A DNA stretch of 64,000 bases from Candidatus Allofournierella merdavium (GCA_019118765.1 DWYI01000033.1:85248-149247), one strand, 5' to 3'; positions 24,072 to 33,808 are shown, counted from the first letter of the stretch. Notes: a model not told the origin generated them from the letters alone. Numbers and translations: made by a program.

Positions 24072-25463
24072 ATGAAACAAAAAAATCCTCTCGTTCTGCG
24101 CGCCGTCGGGGCCGGCCTGGCCTGCGCGCTGCTGGCCGGCTGCGGCGGCGAGAAGCTGGCGCCCTCCAGCACCGCCGCGGTCAGTGTCTCCCAGGCGGCC
24201 TCCGCCAGCGAGGTCGCTGCCGAGGAGCGGCACACCGGCCCGCTGACCACCGACACGGCGGCACAGGGGGCGCTGACCCTGACAGAGAATTCCTACCCCC
24301 TGACCTCCTTCGACCACTTCGGCGCCTTCGTGAACGGCTACGCATTTGTGGTGCTGGGGGATGAGGTGGGCTATCTCAGCGAGGCGAGCGGCGAAGTCAC
24401 CGGGGTGTACACCATCCCCGAGGACGACATCTTCACCATTGACCTGAACGATCTGCCCGCCCGCTACGACCCAAACGCCGAGTTCCCCGGCACCCGGCGG
24501 GCGGAGTTTGCCTGGATTACCGAGCACTTCGCCTGCTCGGAGAGCGGCGTTGTGCCCTATTATGAAGATGGCCTTTGGGGCTATTGCGACCTGGAGGGCA
24601 ACGTGCTGGTGCAGCCCATCTATAACCAGGTGTCGCCCTTCGGCAAGGTGGCCATGGGCCGCCGCTACGAGGAGATGGCGCCGGCCGCCAGCGCAGCGAA
24701 CAGCACGGGCCTGAACCAGAGCAACACCGCCGGCAACACCCGCCAGACCGTTTACGACATCATCGGCGCCGACGGCAGCGTGCTGGCCTCCACCCCCAAC
24801 GGCTGGGTCGACCCGGATCTCGGCTATTACATGGTGGACAACGAGGTGTTCGGCAAGGATTCGGCCACCCTTTACAACGCGGACGGCACCGTGGTGCTGG
24901 CGGATGTGCCCTTCGGTGTGGGCAACTCGCCCAGCCCCAGCTGCAGCTGCTGGCAGGACGGCGTCATCCTGGACGGCGTGGCCTATGACCGCACCGGCGC
25001 GGTGATCGGTGACGGCAGCGGCAAAGAGGTGCAGGGCATCGGCTTTGGCGGCCTGCTGCTCTTCCACGACGATGCGGGCTACGGCGTGCTCTACCCCGAC
25101 GGCACCGAGGCGGTGCCCACCAGCCTGAGCGGTATCAACGGCATGGCGGAGGACGGCAGCGCCTTTGCCCGGCAGAAGGACACCGGCGCGATCCGCCGCT
25201 ACGACGCCCAGCTCAACGAGCTGCCCGCCGGGCCGCTGGCCCGGGCCGGTGTGGGCGAAAGCTATGCGGATGAGGAGCAGAACGCCATCGTCACTCCTGT
25301 CACCCTGTACGACCAGGACGGCCGGGAGATCACCACCCTGAAATCCACCATGACCGGCACCCCGGCCTACACTCTGACCACTGTTCTGGAGGAGGGCGAC
25401 TGGCTCTACTTCTTCCCGGACAATGCCACCGCGCAGGCCTATCAGCTCACCCTGGCACAGTAA
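24072..25463 (+). CDS. WG-repeat containing lipoprotein
   Basis: A 463-residue exported lipoprotein with lipobox LLAGC (Cys24) after a hydrophobic signal helix, then a Ser/Ala-rich linker. The body consists of WG (KWG-type) beta-repeats, best seen as YYEDGLWGYCDLEGNVLVQP, GYGVLYPDGTEAVPT and FGGLLLFHDDAG. It therefore sits on the outer face of the membrane. ATG 24072 is downstream of a strong promoter and a 16-bp palindrome shared with the divergent M56 peptidase gene. WG-repeat proteins are common in Clostridia but have no agreed function; a role in sensing or stabilising the envelope alongside the M56 system is an inference. Confidence 0.82.
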   Translation: MKQKNPLVLRAVGAGLACALLAGCGGEKLAPSSTAAVSVSQAASASEVAAEERHTGPLTTDTAAQGALTLTENSYPLTSFDHFGAFVNGYAFVVLGDEVGYLSEASGEVTGVYTIPEDDIFTIDLNDLPARYDPNAEFPGTRRAEFAWITEHFACSESGVVPYYEDGLWGYCDLEGNVLVQPIYNQVSPFGKVAMGRRYEEMAPAASAANSTGLNQSNTAGNTRQTVYDIIGADGSVLASTPNGWVDPDLGYYMVDNEVFGKDSATLYNADGTVVLADVPFGVGNSPSPSCSCWQDGVILDGVAYDRTGAVIGDGSGKEVQGIGFGGLLLFHDDAGYGVLYPDGTEAVPTSLSGINGMAEDGSAFARQKDTGAIRRYDAQLNELPAGPLARAGVGESYADEEQNAIVTPVTLYDQDGREITTLKSTMTGTPAYTLTTVLEEGDWLYFFPDNATAQAYQLTLAQ

Positions 25464-25465
25464 AC

Positions 25466-25506
25466 GAAAAAACGCCCGACGGAACACTCCGTCGGGCGTT
25501 TTTTTC
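25466..25506. terminator. Bidirectional terminator between lipoprotein and cls
   Basis: 13-bp stem AACGCCCGACGGA / TCCGTCGGGCGTT with an ACAC loop, A-run before and seven T after, serving both converging genes. Confidence 0.92.
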
Positions 25507-25507
25507 A

Positions 25508-27085
25508 TCACATCAGCGGCGCGATTACCTTCAGCAGCGGCCCCAGCAGCCGCAGGCGCCGGGCGTTGTGCCAGATGGTGTCCTTCTCCACCCGGCGGCA
25601 CTTCGCCTGGGTGGCGGCAAAGTCCGCCTCGATGTCCGCCACACAGTCCACGCCGTACATCCAGGCGGCGCACTCGAAGTGGTGGTAGAGGCTGCGGTAG
25701 TCCAGATTGATGGTGCCCACCACCGCCTCCCGGTCGTCGGCCACGAACACCTTGGCGTGGACAAAGCCGGGGGTGTACTCGAAAATTTTCACCCCCGCGT
25801 CCAGCAGGGCGGGATAGTGGGTCTTGGCCAGGGCGTAGGGGGCGGCCTTGTCCGGCACGCCGGGCAGGATGATGCGCACGTCCACTCCCCGTCGGGCGGC
25901 AAACTCCAGGGCGTTCTGGAGTTCGCCGTCCAGGATCAGGTAGGGGGTCATGATGTGCACATACCGGGTGGCCCGGTTGAGGATGTCCATGTATACCTCT
26001 TCGCCCACCTTGTCCTCGTCCAGCGGGCAGTCGCCAAAGGGCATCACGAAGCCCGCGGCGCGCACCGGCGGCACCGGCGCGGCGCAGAACTCGCCGAACT
26101 GCGGCGGCTGCTCGGTCACGTTCCACATCTGCAAAAACAGCAGGGTGAAGCTGCGGGCCGCCTCGCCCTTGAGCATCACGGCGGTGTCCTTCCAGTGGCC
26201 GTATTTTTCAATGTGGTTGATGTACTCGTCCGCCAGGTTTACCCCGCCGGTGAAGGCGGTGTGGCCGTCGATCACCAGGATCTTGCGGTGGTCCCGGTAG
26301 TTGTAGTGGGTGGACACCAGCGGTACCACCGGCGCGAAGGCCTTGCAGCGGATGCCCAGCTTTTCCAGCCGGCGGGGATAGTCGTGGGGCAGGGTGGAGA
26401 ACTCGCAGGTGCCGTCGTACATCACCCGCACGTCCACTCCCGCTTTGGCCTTGCGGGCCAGGATCTCCAGGATGCGGCCCCACATCAGCCCCTCATCGAT
26501 GATGAAATATTCCAGAAAGATGAACTGTTCCGCCTGCTCCAGTTCCGCCAGCAGCCGCTCCCACTTGTCCTGCCCCAGGGAAAAGTAGGTCACGGCGGTG
26601 TTCTGATACACCGGGTGGCAGCCGGACTGCCCCACATAGCGCGCCAGCCCCGCCGCGCCGGGATTCTCCGCCTCCAGGGCGGCAAGGGCCCCGGGCTGCG
26701 GGGGCAGGGCGTCGCGGGTGAGGCGGATTATCTCGGCCACCCGCTCCTTTTCCGCCCGGTGGCCGAGATCGCTGCGCACCAGCCAGAACAGCACCGCCCC
26801 CGCCACCGGCGCACCCATGATGATGACCAGCCAGGTGAGCTTGGCGGTGGCGTCCATGCGGGTGTTCAGAAGATACACTACCATGACGACGGAAAAGAGC
26901 AGCGCGCCGCCGAGGAAGTGGGGCAGCAGCTGCACGAACCAGCGAAAGGCGCCCAGCAAAAGCAGCGCCTCCAGCACCAGCAGCAGAAGGAACAGCCCCA
27001 ACCGGCTGAACAGCGCGCGCACCAGGCCCTTTTGCCCCTTTTTGAGCAGATGCAGGCCGCTTTCCTTCAGGTCGTTCGGGGTCAT
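25508..27085 (-). CDS. cls: Cardiolipin synthase
   Basis: A 525-residue membrane phospholipase-D family enzyme that joins two phosphatidylglycerols (or related lipids) into cardiolipin. Two or three N-terminal transmembrane helices (residues ~25-105) precede two HKD motifs: HRKILVIDG with GGVNLADEY, and HAKVFVADD with GTINLDYRS. ATG 27085 follows AAAGGAG by 8 bases. It has its own promoter inside the 3' end of the upstream alpha-galactosidase gene. Length and layout match Firmicute Cls. Confidence 0.95.
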   Translation of the reverse strand: MTPNDLKESGLHLLKKGQKGLVRALFSRLGLFLLLLVLEALLLLGAFRWFVQLLPHFLGGALLFSVVMVVYLLNTRMDATAKLTWLVIIMGAPVAGAVLFWLVRSDLGHRAEKERVAEIIRLTRDALPPQPGALAALEAENPGAAGLARYVGQSGCHPVYQNTAVTYFSLGQDKWERLLAELEQAEQFIFLEYFIIDEGLMWGRILEILARKAKAGVDVRVMYDGTCEFSTLPHDYPRRLEKLGIRCKAFAPVVPLVSTHYNYRDHRKILVIDGHTAFTGGVNLADEYINHIEKYGHWKDTAVMLKGEAARSFTLLFLQMWNVTEQPPQFGEFCAAPVPPVRAAGFVMPFGDCPLDEDKVGEEVYMDILNRATRYVHIMTPYLILDGELQNALEFAARRGVDVRIILPGVPDKAAPYALAKTHYPALLDAGVKIFEYTPGFVHAKVFVADDREAVVGTINLDYRSLYHHFECAAWMYGVDCVADIEADFAATQAKCRRVEKDTIWHNARRLRLLGPLLKVIAPLM

Positions 27086-27117
27086 GGCGCGCACTCCTTT
27101 GCCGGCGTTCTCCCTCC

Positions 27118-27146
27118 ACTATATCATACCGGGGCGGGCGCGGCAA
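27118..27146 (-). promoter_or_regulatory. cls promoter inside the GH36 3' end
   Basis: Minus strand TTGCCG (27146-27141), 17-base spacer, TATAGT (27123-27118). The -35 box and spacer lie within the last codons of the alpha-galactosidase gene. Confidence 0.6.
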
Positions 27147-29469
27147 CTTCACCTGCCTTGAGCATCCAGATGCGGGCGGAAAAATCCGGCATGGGGCGCA
27201 CGCCCTCGGTGTAGCCGGTGCCGCAAAAGCGCTGGGGCGGCCGCAGCCCGGCGTGCATCAACAGGCTGCCGGCGGCGGCAAACTCCAGCTGCTCGCAGGG
27301 CAGCTGATACACCTCGCCCGCCAGATGCACCAGCATCCCGTCCGCCTTCAGCTTCACCGGCAGCACATGGCCCAGAAGGGTGCGAAAGGCATCCAGCTCC
27401 ACGCTCTGCGGCCGCAGGCTCACCTGATAGACAAGGCTCTCGTCCAGCCCGGCAAGGCGCAGGGGCGCAAGGGGCGCGTTGGGGCGCACAAGGCCGGTCA
27501 TCTCCAGCACCGCCGCCTCGCGCCGGTCCTCCGACACCACCATCCAGGCGCCGCCCCGGTCTGCCTCGGGGGCGGCCAGGCAGTAAAACCGGCCGCGCTG
27601 GAACAGGTCGCGGTGGGCCTTGTAAAATTCGATCTGGGCCTTCACGCTCTTTTCCTGGGCGGGGTTCAGGGCGGTCAGATCCATCTCGTAGCCCAAAAGT
27701 CCGAAGGCCGCCACGTCAAAGCGGCTGTCCAGCGGGGTGAAGCGCAGGGTCTGGTGGTTGGGCGCGGCGCTCACATGGCAGCCCATCACCCCCTGGGGAT
27801 AGCCCAGGCTCGCCCAGGTCTGGATCTTGCACCGTTCCCAGGCGTCGGTGTCGTCGCTGAGCCATATCTGGGGCATGTAGCAAAGGATGCCCAGGTCAAA
27901 CCGGTTGCCGCCGCTGGCGCAACCCTCAAAGAGCACGTCCGGGTGGGCGGCGGTCACCGCCTCCAGCACCTGATAGAGGCCCAGCGTCCAGGTGTGGGCA
28001 AAGCGGCCCTGCTCGTCCAGCGCAGGGCTGAACCGGTCGGTGTGGTGGCGGTTCATGTCCCATTTCACATACCGGATGGGGGCACTGTCCAGCAGCGTGT
28101 TCAGCTGTTCAACGAGGTAGTCCCGCACCTCGGCCCGGCAGAGATCCAGCACCAGCTGGTGACGGCTGCGGCTGGGGGCCACGCCGGGGGAGGCCACCGC
28201 CCAGTCCGGGTGGGCCTCGTAGAGGGCGCTGTCCTCGCTGACCATCTCCGGCTCCACCCAGAGGCCAAAGGCAAGGCCCTTTTCCGCGAGGTCCTCCGCC
28301 AGGCCTCCAAGGCCCCGGGGCAGCTTTTTCGGGTTGGGGTCAAAATCGCCCAGGCCCTTGGTATCGTCGGTGCGGCGGCCAAACCAGCCGTCGTCCAGCA
28401 CAAACAGCTCTGCCCCGAGACCCGCGGCCTTGGCCGCCAGCGCCCGCAGCTTGCGGGGGGTGAAATCGAAGTAGGTGGCTTCCCAATTGTTCACCAGCAC
28501 CGGCCGGGGCGCGTCCTTCCAGGCGGGTGGCAGGATGTGCCCGCGCACAAAGCGGTGCATGTTGTGCCGCAGGCCGTTGCGTCCCTCGGCGCTGAAGGAG
28601 AGCGCCGCCTGGGGGGTGACGAAGCTCTCGCCGTCCGCCAGCGTCCAGCAAAAGCCCTCCGGCTGGATGCCCGCCATCACCCGGGTGAAGCCGTAGCTGT
28701 CCGCCTCCACGCTGGCGGCGTGGCTGCCGGAATAGAGCAGGTTGAAGCCGTAGATCTCCCCGGCGTGCTCATTCGTGTCGGGCGCGCTCAGGGCAAAGAA
28801 GGGGTTGCAGTAGTGGCCGGAGGCGCCGGACACGCTGCCGAATTCGGTCACCCCCCGCCGCACCGGGGCGGTGCAGGGCTCGAACTCCCGGGCCCAGGCC
28901 CCGGTGAGGGTGGTGAGCACAAAGTCCTGCCGGGGCAGGTCCAGCTGGTAACTCATGGCCCGGCGAAGGGTCACCGGCCCGCCGGTGCGGTTGGTCAATT
29001 TGATTTGCCGCACGATCACGTCGCAATCTTCCAGCGGAATGTAAAAAAGTTCCGCCGCCATGCCCTCGCCGCTCTCAAAGCGCAGCGAAAGGCACTGGCC
29101 CGCCGCCCGGGCGGCCGGCATGCCGGGAGTCTCGGGCGGGGCGGGCAGCACCTCGCCGCCCGCAAAGCGCAAGTCGCACACCGGGCTGCCGTTTGCCAGC
29201 GTCAGGGCCAGCGCGCCCCGGCGGAAATCCCCCTTTTCGGTGGGGGAGACCTCCAGCCCCAGGTGCAGCAGCGAGAGCACCGGGTCAAAGCCCTCGTCGT
29301 AGATGACGTCGGTGCCGTAGGCCACCGCCAGGGGCTGCCGCAGCGCTTCGGCCGAGGGCTCGATCCTGCGGCCGTAGTGCAGCTGTTCCGCCAGCGGGCC
29401 CCGGGGCGCGATGTACAGGCCGGTGCGTTCGGTCTCCACACAAAAGACCCCGTCCTTTTGAAAAATCAT
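27124..29469 (-). CDS. Alpha-galactosidase, GH36
   Basis: A 781-residue glycoside hydrolase releasing alpha-linked galactose from raffinose-type sugars or galactomannan. The N-terminal beta-supersandwich covers about residues 1-330; the (beta/alpha)8 core has LFVLDDGWFGRR, GLWVEPEMVS, the nucleophile Asp471 in VKWDMNR, and the acid/base Asp in LSDDTDAWE (residues ~537-545). There is no signal peptide, so it acts in the cytosol on imported oligosaccharides. ATG 29469 overlaps the transporter stop by 4 bases. It is the last gene of the tetR-GH2-transporter-GH36 operon. Confidence 0.93.
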   Translation of the reverse strand: MIFQKDGVFCVETERTGLYIAPRGPLAEQLHYGRRIEPSAEALRQPLAVAYGTDVIYDEGFDPVLSLLHLGLEVSPTEKGDFRRGALALTLANGSPVCDLRFAGGEVLPAPPETPGMPAARAAGQCLSLRFESGEGMAAELFYIPLEDCDVIVRQIKLTNRTGGPVTLRRAMSYQLDLPRQDFVLTTLTGAWAREFEPCTAPVRRGVTEFGSVSGASGHYCNPFFALSAPDTNEHAGEIYGFNLLYSGSHAASVEADSYGFTRVMAGIQPEGFCWTLADGESFVTPQAALSFSAEGRNGLRHNMHRFVRGHILPPAWKDAPRPVLVNNWEATYFDFTPRKLRALAAKAAGLGAELFVLDDGWFGRRTDDTKGLGDFDPNPKKLPRGLGGLAEDLAEKGLAFGLWVEPEMVSEDSALYEAHPDWAVASPGVAPSRSRHQLVLDLCRAEVRDYLVEQLNTLLDSAPIRYVKWDMNRHHTDRFSPALDEQGRFAHTWTLGLYQVLEAVTAAHPDVLFEGCASGGNRFDLGILCYMPQIWLSDDTDAWERCKIQTWASLGYPQGVMGCHVSAAPNHQTLRFTPLDSRFDVAAFGLLGYEMDLTALNPAQEKSVKAQIEFYKAHRDLFQRGRFYCLAAPEADRGGAWMVVSEDRREAAVLEMTGLVRPNAPLAPLRLAGLDESLVYQVSLRPQSVELDAFRTLLGHVLPVKLKADGMLVHLAGEVYQLPCEQLEFAAAGSLLMHAGLRPPQRFCGTGYTEGVRPMPDFSARIWMLKAGEVAAPAPV

Positions 29470-30818
29470 CCCTTGCTCCCTTCTCTCTGACGCAGCGCCT
29501 CGCTGATGCGGGCGTTCTCCGCCTCGGTGAGGCGGTATTTTTTCATAAAGTAGACGATGGAGAACACAAGGCCCGCCACCGGCAGCGCCACCATCAAAAG
29601 GCGCAGCCCCACCAGGGTGCTCTCCGCCTGCACAGGGGCGGTGTCGTCCAGGCCGATGAGATCCAGCCCCACGCCGGCGATGAGCACGCTCACCGCGCTG
29701 GCCAGCTTGACCACAAAGGTCTGCATGCTGAACACCACGCTCTCGTTGCGCCGGCCGGTCTTGTATTCGCCGTAGTCCACCGTGTCCGCCAGGAAGACGG
29801 TGGTGAGCACGGTGGCAAGGCCGAAGCCGATGTAGATGACAAAGGCGGTGGCGGCCAGCGGGGCCACGGCCCGCACGCCGGCCATGGCCATGGCGAAGAG
29901 GGCCAGATACCCGGCGATGGTCACCCCCAGCGCCCCGGCCAGGATCTGCTTGCTGCCCCAGCGCCGGCGCAGCAGCGGCAGGCTGGCCATGCTCAGCACC
30001 TGGCCCACGCCGCCCACGGTGCCGAACAGGCTGAACAGGTCGCTGTTGCCGATGTCGTACTTGAAGAAGTAGACCCCCAGCTGGGTGGTGAGGTAGAGGG
30101 AGGCGTTGAAGACGATGATGCCCACCACCACCACCATGGCCTGATCGTTGTGGACGAGGGCGGAGAACATCTCCCGCACCGTGGCGGTCTTTTGCCGCTC
30201 GGCGGGCTTTTCCCGCACCAGCGCCACACACACCAGCTCGGCGATGACGAACAGCACCGCGACCCCGGCGGCGAAGAGGGAAAAACCCTGCCGCTCGCCG
30301 GCGCCCAGCCGCACCACCAGCAGCATGGTGAGGATGGTGGGCACCGCGTAGCCCACGGCGGCGCAGCTGCGCCCGATCACCGACAGGTTCTCCCGCTCCT
30401 TGCCGGGGGCGGTGATGGCGGGGATCATGCTCCAGAAGGGGATGTCCATCAGGGTGTAGGTCACGCCCCACAGCACATAGGCCGCCGAGGCGTACACCAG
30501 CATGGCGGTGCCGGTGAGGGAGGCAGGCATGGCGAACATGCCGTAGAGGATGAGGGCGTTGGTCACCGTGCCGGTGACGATCCAGGGCCGGAACTTGCCG
30601 AAGGGGGTGCTGGTCTTTTCCACCACCACGCCCATCAGCGGGTCGTTGAAGGCGTCGAACACCCGGGCGGCCATCATCATCACACCGGTGAAGGTGCCGC
30701 TGATGCCCAGGATGTCATTGTAATAATAGAGAATAAAGCCGGAGACAAGGGCGTATACCATGTCCTTGCCCACCGCGCCGAGACCAAAGCCCAGTGATTG
30801 CCTTGCCGTTGTTTTCAT
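29466..30818 (-). CDS. GPH-family glycoside/galactoside:cation symporter
   Basis: A 450-residue, 12-helix transporter of the glycoside-pentoside-hexuronide family (MelB/LacS-type, MFS fold), expected to import galactosides with a cation. Family landmarks are DAFNDPLMG near residue 57 (cation-site helix), KFRPWI after helix 2, and DTVDYGEYKTGRRNESVVFS in helix 10. ATG 30818 has GAGGAGGAA upstream. It overlaps both the GH2 gene before it and the GH36 gene after it by 4 bases, so the three are translationally coupled. Confidence 0.92.
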   Translation of the reverse strand: MKTTARQSLGFGLGAVGKDMVYALVSGFILYYYNDILGISGTFTGVMMMAARVFDAFNDPLMGVVVEKTSTPFGKFRPWIVTGTVTNALILYGMFAMPASLTGTAMLVYASAAYVLWGVTYTLMDIPFWSMIPAITAPGKERENLSVIGRSCAAVGYAVPTILTMLLVVRLGAGERQGFSLFAAGVAVLFVIAELVCVALVREKPAERQKTATVREMFSALVHNDQAMVVVVGIIVFNASLYLTTQLGVYFFKYDIGNSDLFSLFGTVGGVGQVLSMASLPLLRRRWGSKQILAGALGVTIAGYLALFAMAMAGVRAVAPLAATAFVIYIGFGLATVLTTVFLADTVDYGEYKTGRRNESVVFSMQTFVVKLASAVSVLIAGVGLDLIGLDDTAPVQAESTLVGLRLLMVALPVAGLVFSIVYFMKKYRLTEAENARISEALRQREGSKG

Positions 30819-33193
30819 ATCCGTTCCTCCTCTCGTTTTTCCACCCGGAAGAAAAGGCGCACGGGCTGCGCGCCCTCCGTTTCGATGGTCAGCCGGCCCT
30901 CGCCGGCCTCGCCCCGGGTGCGCAGATAGCACCCGGCCATCCCGCCGGCAAGGGGCACCGCCGACGGGCCGATCAGTTCCACCGCACCCTCGGCACGCAG
31001 GGTCAGGCTGCGGCTGCAATAGACGCGCGGCGCCCCGAACTCGTCCACCGCCCGGATGCGGACGGTGGCCATGTCCCAGCTGGGGCCGTCGGTGAGGGTG
31101 TCGGTGTCCGCCTTCACTTCCAGCGCCAGCGTGTCGCCGGGGCAGCGCACTGCGCTGGCCACCACCCGGCCGTCCTTCACGGCGTCAAAGCGCCAGCGCA
31201 CCACCTGGTCGCCCCAGCCGGCCACATAATTTCCATAAAGGCGCAGGCCATCCTCCCGGGAAAAGCCTTTGCACAGCATCAGATAGGCCGCCTTCACCAG
31301 CACCGGCAGGGGCAGGGCGCTGCCGCAGCGGGCGGAGGCCAGCAGCACCTGACGCACCATGGCGGCGGTGCGGCGGCTCATGCCCTCCTGGCTCTGCAAA
31401 AGGGGACTCACCGTGTCGTCGATGAGCACCGGCGGATGGGCGAGGCCGTCGTACTCCGCCGCGGGGAAGAAGCTGCCCGCTGGCAGGTCGTTGCGGTAGA
31501 CGTCCACCCGGTCGGCGTTGGTGAACACCGCCACCGTGCCCAGCGCCCCGGCGGGGTGCTCGCCGATGTCCATGCCGCTGCTCACCTCCAGCACCGGTGC
31601 GTCCCGGCGCTGGCTGGCGTACACCGCCGCGGCGAGTTTCGGGTTGCGGAACATATCCATCACCCCGTGGTAACAGACGCGGTCGCCGCTGCCGAAGTCC
31701 CGGTGGGTGTTGTAGTCGAACATGCACCAGCCGAAGCTGCCGGCAATGCCCTCGCCTTTGGCCGCGTCGCTCAGCACCCGGGCGTGGCGCAGCGCGTGTT
31801 CCAGCCGTTTGTCCTCGCAGTCGAAGGCCTTGGTGGGGAACATATGCCCGTTGTATTCGCTGATGAGGTAGCCCTTGTCCTTTTCCCTCGTGATGCTGCC
31901 GCGGGCGGCGCAGCCCCGGTTGTCCCCGTGGTGGGAGAAGTCGTTGTAGGTATACACATCCTCCAAAAGGTGACTGTGGGCGAAGTTGCGCACCCCGCCG
32001 GTGGGGCGGGTGGGGTCCAGCCGGTGAGCGATCTCGTTGGTGCGGCGGTAAAATTCGTCGTCGTCCGCGCTCTCGTTGATGCGCACCCCCCACAGGAAGA
32101 TCGACGGATGGTTGCGCCCTTGCAGCACCATCTCCCGGGTGTTTTCCAGCGCCTGGGCCTTCCAGGCGTCGCCCCCGATGTGCTGCCAGCCGGGGATCTC
32201 GGTGAACACCAAGAGGCCGATCTCGTCGCACCGGTCGAGGAAGTGGCGGCTCTGGGGATAGTGGCTGGTGCGCACCGCGTTGCAGCCCAGCTCGAACTTC
32301 AGGATGTCCGCGTCCAGCCGCTGAGCCCGGGCGGGAGCGGCGTAGCCCATATAGGGCCAGCTCTGGTGCCGGTCCAGTCCCCGCAGCAGCACCCGCCTGC
32401 CGTTGAGATAAAAACCTTCCGGCCGGAACTCCACCCGGCGGAATCCAAAGCGCACATTGTACTCATCCGCGACGGCGCCCTCCCGCAGCAGAGTTGCCCG
32501 CAAAGTGTAAAGGTTCGGGTGCTCGCAGTCCCACAGGGCGGGGCGCTCCACCTGCAGAAGGACCTCGCCCGTGTCGGCGTCCCCCTCCCAGCGGGCCAGT
32601 TCTTCGCCGCTCTCGCCGCACACCGCAAGGCGCAGCGAGTGGCCGGCAGCGTTTTCGCAGCGGGGCAGGCAGCGCAGGCTGCCGTCCATATCCGCCCGCA
32701 CGCAGAGATCGTCGATGAAAGCGGGCCCGCCCACCTCCAGATACACCTCCCGGTAGAGCCCCCCGTAGGTCAGGTAGTCGATCACATTGCCGAAGGGGGG
32801 CACGTCCAGCGTCTCCCGGCTGTCCAGCTCCACCGTCAGGTTGTTGGGCTCCCCCCAGCGCAGGTGGTCGGTCAGTTCCGCGGTGAAAGCGGTGTAACCG
32901 CAGCCGTGCTGCGCCAGCAGCGCCCCATTGAGATATACCTTCGCGAAGTGGGCCGCGCCCTCAAACACCGCCCGCACCCGCTTGCCCCGCCATTCCTCCG
33001 GCGGAGTGAAAAAACGCAGGTAGCCGCTCACCGTCTGATACATCTGCTCGCTGAACTCGTTGAAGGGCAGCATCGTCACCGTGTGGGGCAGCCGCACCGC
33101 CGCAAGGCCCTCTTCCGGCGCTTCCAGCGCGGCCAGCCGCGGCTCGTAGTGGGGCGTGAAATACCAGCCGTCGTTCCAGGGAATGTGCTTCAT
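30815..33193 (-). CDS. Glycoside hydrolase family 2 (beta-galactosidase-like)
   Basis: A 792-residue GH2 enzyme. A sugar-binding jelly-roll (residues 1-~175) and an Ig-like domain precede the TIM barrel, which starts near GFYLNGRRVLLRGLDRHQSWP. NAVRTSHYP, IFLWGVRINES (acid/base Glu in NE) and LISEYNGH (nucleophile Glu) are the GH2 active-site landmarks. C-terminal beta domains follow. No signal peptide: cytosolic. The acid/base motif WGVRINES is less common than WSLGNES, so beta-galactosidase, beta-glucuronidase or another beta-glycosidase are all possible; co-location with a GPH symporter and GH36 favours galactosides. ATG 33193 overlaps the tetR stop. Confidence 0.88.
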   Translation of the reverse strand: MKHIPWNDGWYFTPHYEPRLAALEAPEEGLAAVRLPHTVTMLPFNEFSEQMYQTVSGYLRFFTPPEEWRGKRVRAVFEGAAHFAKVYLNGALLAQHGCGYTAFTAELTDHLRWGEPNNLTVELDSRETLDVPPFGNVIDYLTYGGLYREVYLEVGGPAFIDDLCVRADMDGSLRCLPRCENAAGHSLRLAVCGESGEELARWEGDADTGEVLLQVERPALWDCEHPNLYTLRATLLREGAVADEYNVRFGFRRVEFRPEGFYLNGRRVLLRGLDRHQSWPYMGYAAPARAQRLDADILKFELGCNAVRTSHYPQSRHFLDRCDEIGLLVFTEIPGWQHIGGDAWKAQALENTREMVLQGRNHPSIFLWGVRINESADDDEFYRRTNEIAHRLDPTRPTGGVRNFAHSHLLEDVYTYNDFSHHGDNRGCAARGSITREKDKGYLISEYNGHMFPTKAFDCEDKRLEHALRHARVLSDAAKGEGIAGSFGWCMFDYNTHRDFGSGDRVCYHGVMDMFRNPKLAAAVYASQRRDAPVLEVSSGMDIGEHPAGALGTVAVFTNADRVDVYRNDLPAGSFFPAAEYDGLAHPPVLIDDTVSPLLQSQEGMSRRTAAMVRQVLLASARCGSALPLPVLVKAAYLMLCKGFSREDGLRLYGNYVAGWGDQVVRWRFDAVKDGRVVASAVRCPGDTLALEVKADTDTLTDGPSWDMATVRIRAVDEFGAPRVYCSRSLTLRAEGAVELIGPSAVPLAGGMAGCYLRTRGEAGEGRLTIETEGAQPVRLFFRVEKREEERI

Positions 33194-33768
33194 GGCTTTT
33201 CCTCCCTTTGCACCAAAATGCCGTTCATCAACAGATCCATCATCCCGTCCAGGGCCTGTACATAGTCCAGCCCCTCCCGCTCCAATGCGTCGGTGGCCAG
33301 AAAATGCTCGATGGCTCCCTCCACCACCGCCCGCAGAAGGCCCGGCTCAAAGGGGCGCAGCACCCCCTCGTCCATGCCGCGGCGCAGCAGTTCCAGCGTG
33401 GGTTCCCAGCCCGATTCCAGCCGCTGGCGGATGCGGCGATATACCGCGGGATACTTTTCCTCCACACCGCGCAGGCGAGCCCAGTCCAGCGTCTGGTAGG
33501 AGTCGGGCAGCACCACCACCAGCCGCCGCACCTTGGCCGCCAGGTCCAGGTCCGCCCGGGCCAGCACATCCGCTTCGCTGGCCTTCACTTCGTCAAACAT
33601 GGCGTCCACCGTGGCCAGCAGCAGCGCCTCCTTGCTGTCGAACAGCACATACAGCGTCTTTTTGCTCATGCCCAGCCGCGCCGCCAGCTGGCTCATGGTG
33701 AAATCCAGCCCCTGCTCGCTGCACAGCGCGATAGCCTCGCGGATGCACTTTTCCCGCGCTTTGTCCAT
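33190..33768 (-). CDS. TetR family transcriptional regulator
   Basis: A 192-residue TetR-type repressor. The N-terminal helix-turn-helix spans about residues 5-50 with recognition region FTMSQLAARLGMSKKTLYVLF, and the C-terminal part is an all-helical ligand domain. ATG 33768 has AAGGAGGG 4 bases upstream. It is the first gene of the galactoside operon, and a 28-bp inverted repeat lies directly upstream, so autoregulation of the whole operon is likely. In-frame sequence upstream of the ATG crosses this operator and is not coding. Confidence 0.92.
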   Translation of the reverse strand: MDKAREKCIREAIALCSEQGLDFTMSQLAARLGMSKKTLYVLFDSKEALLLATVDAMFDEVKASEADVLARADLDLAAKVRRLVVVLPDSYQTLDWARLRGVEEKYPAVYRRIRQRLESGWEPTLELLRRGMDEGVLRPFEPGLLRAVVEGAIEHFLATDALEREGLDYVQALDGMMDLLMNGILVQREEKP

Positions 33769-33780
33769 AGCGCCCTCCTT

Positions 33781-33808
33781 GGAAACCAGAAATTTAAAAT
33801 GGGTTTCC
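33781..33808. promoter_or_regulatory. Putative TetR operator
   Basis: Inverted repeat GGAAACC-N14-GGTTTCC, 13 bases upstream of the tetR start, with an AT-rich centre (AGAAATTTAAAATG) that may hold the -10 region. Confidence 0.65.

Noticed and set aside
27124..30471. A single 1115-codon alpha-galactosidase fusion
   Set aside because: The extra N-terminal part is the out-of-frame shadow of the transporter gene; the true start is ATG 29469 overlapping the transporter stop.
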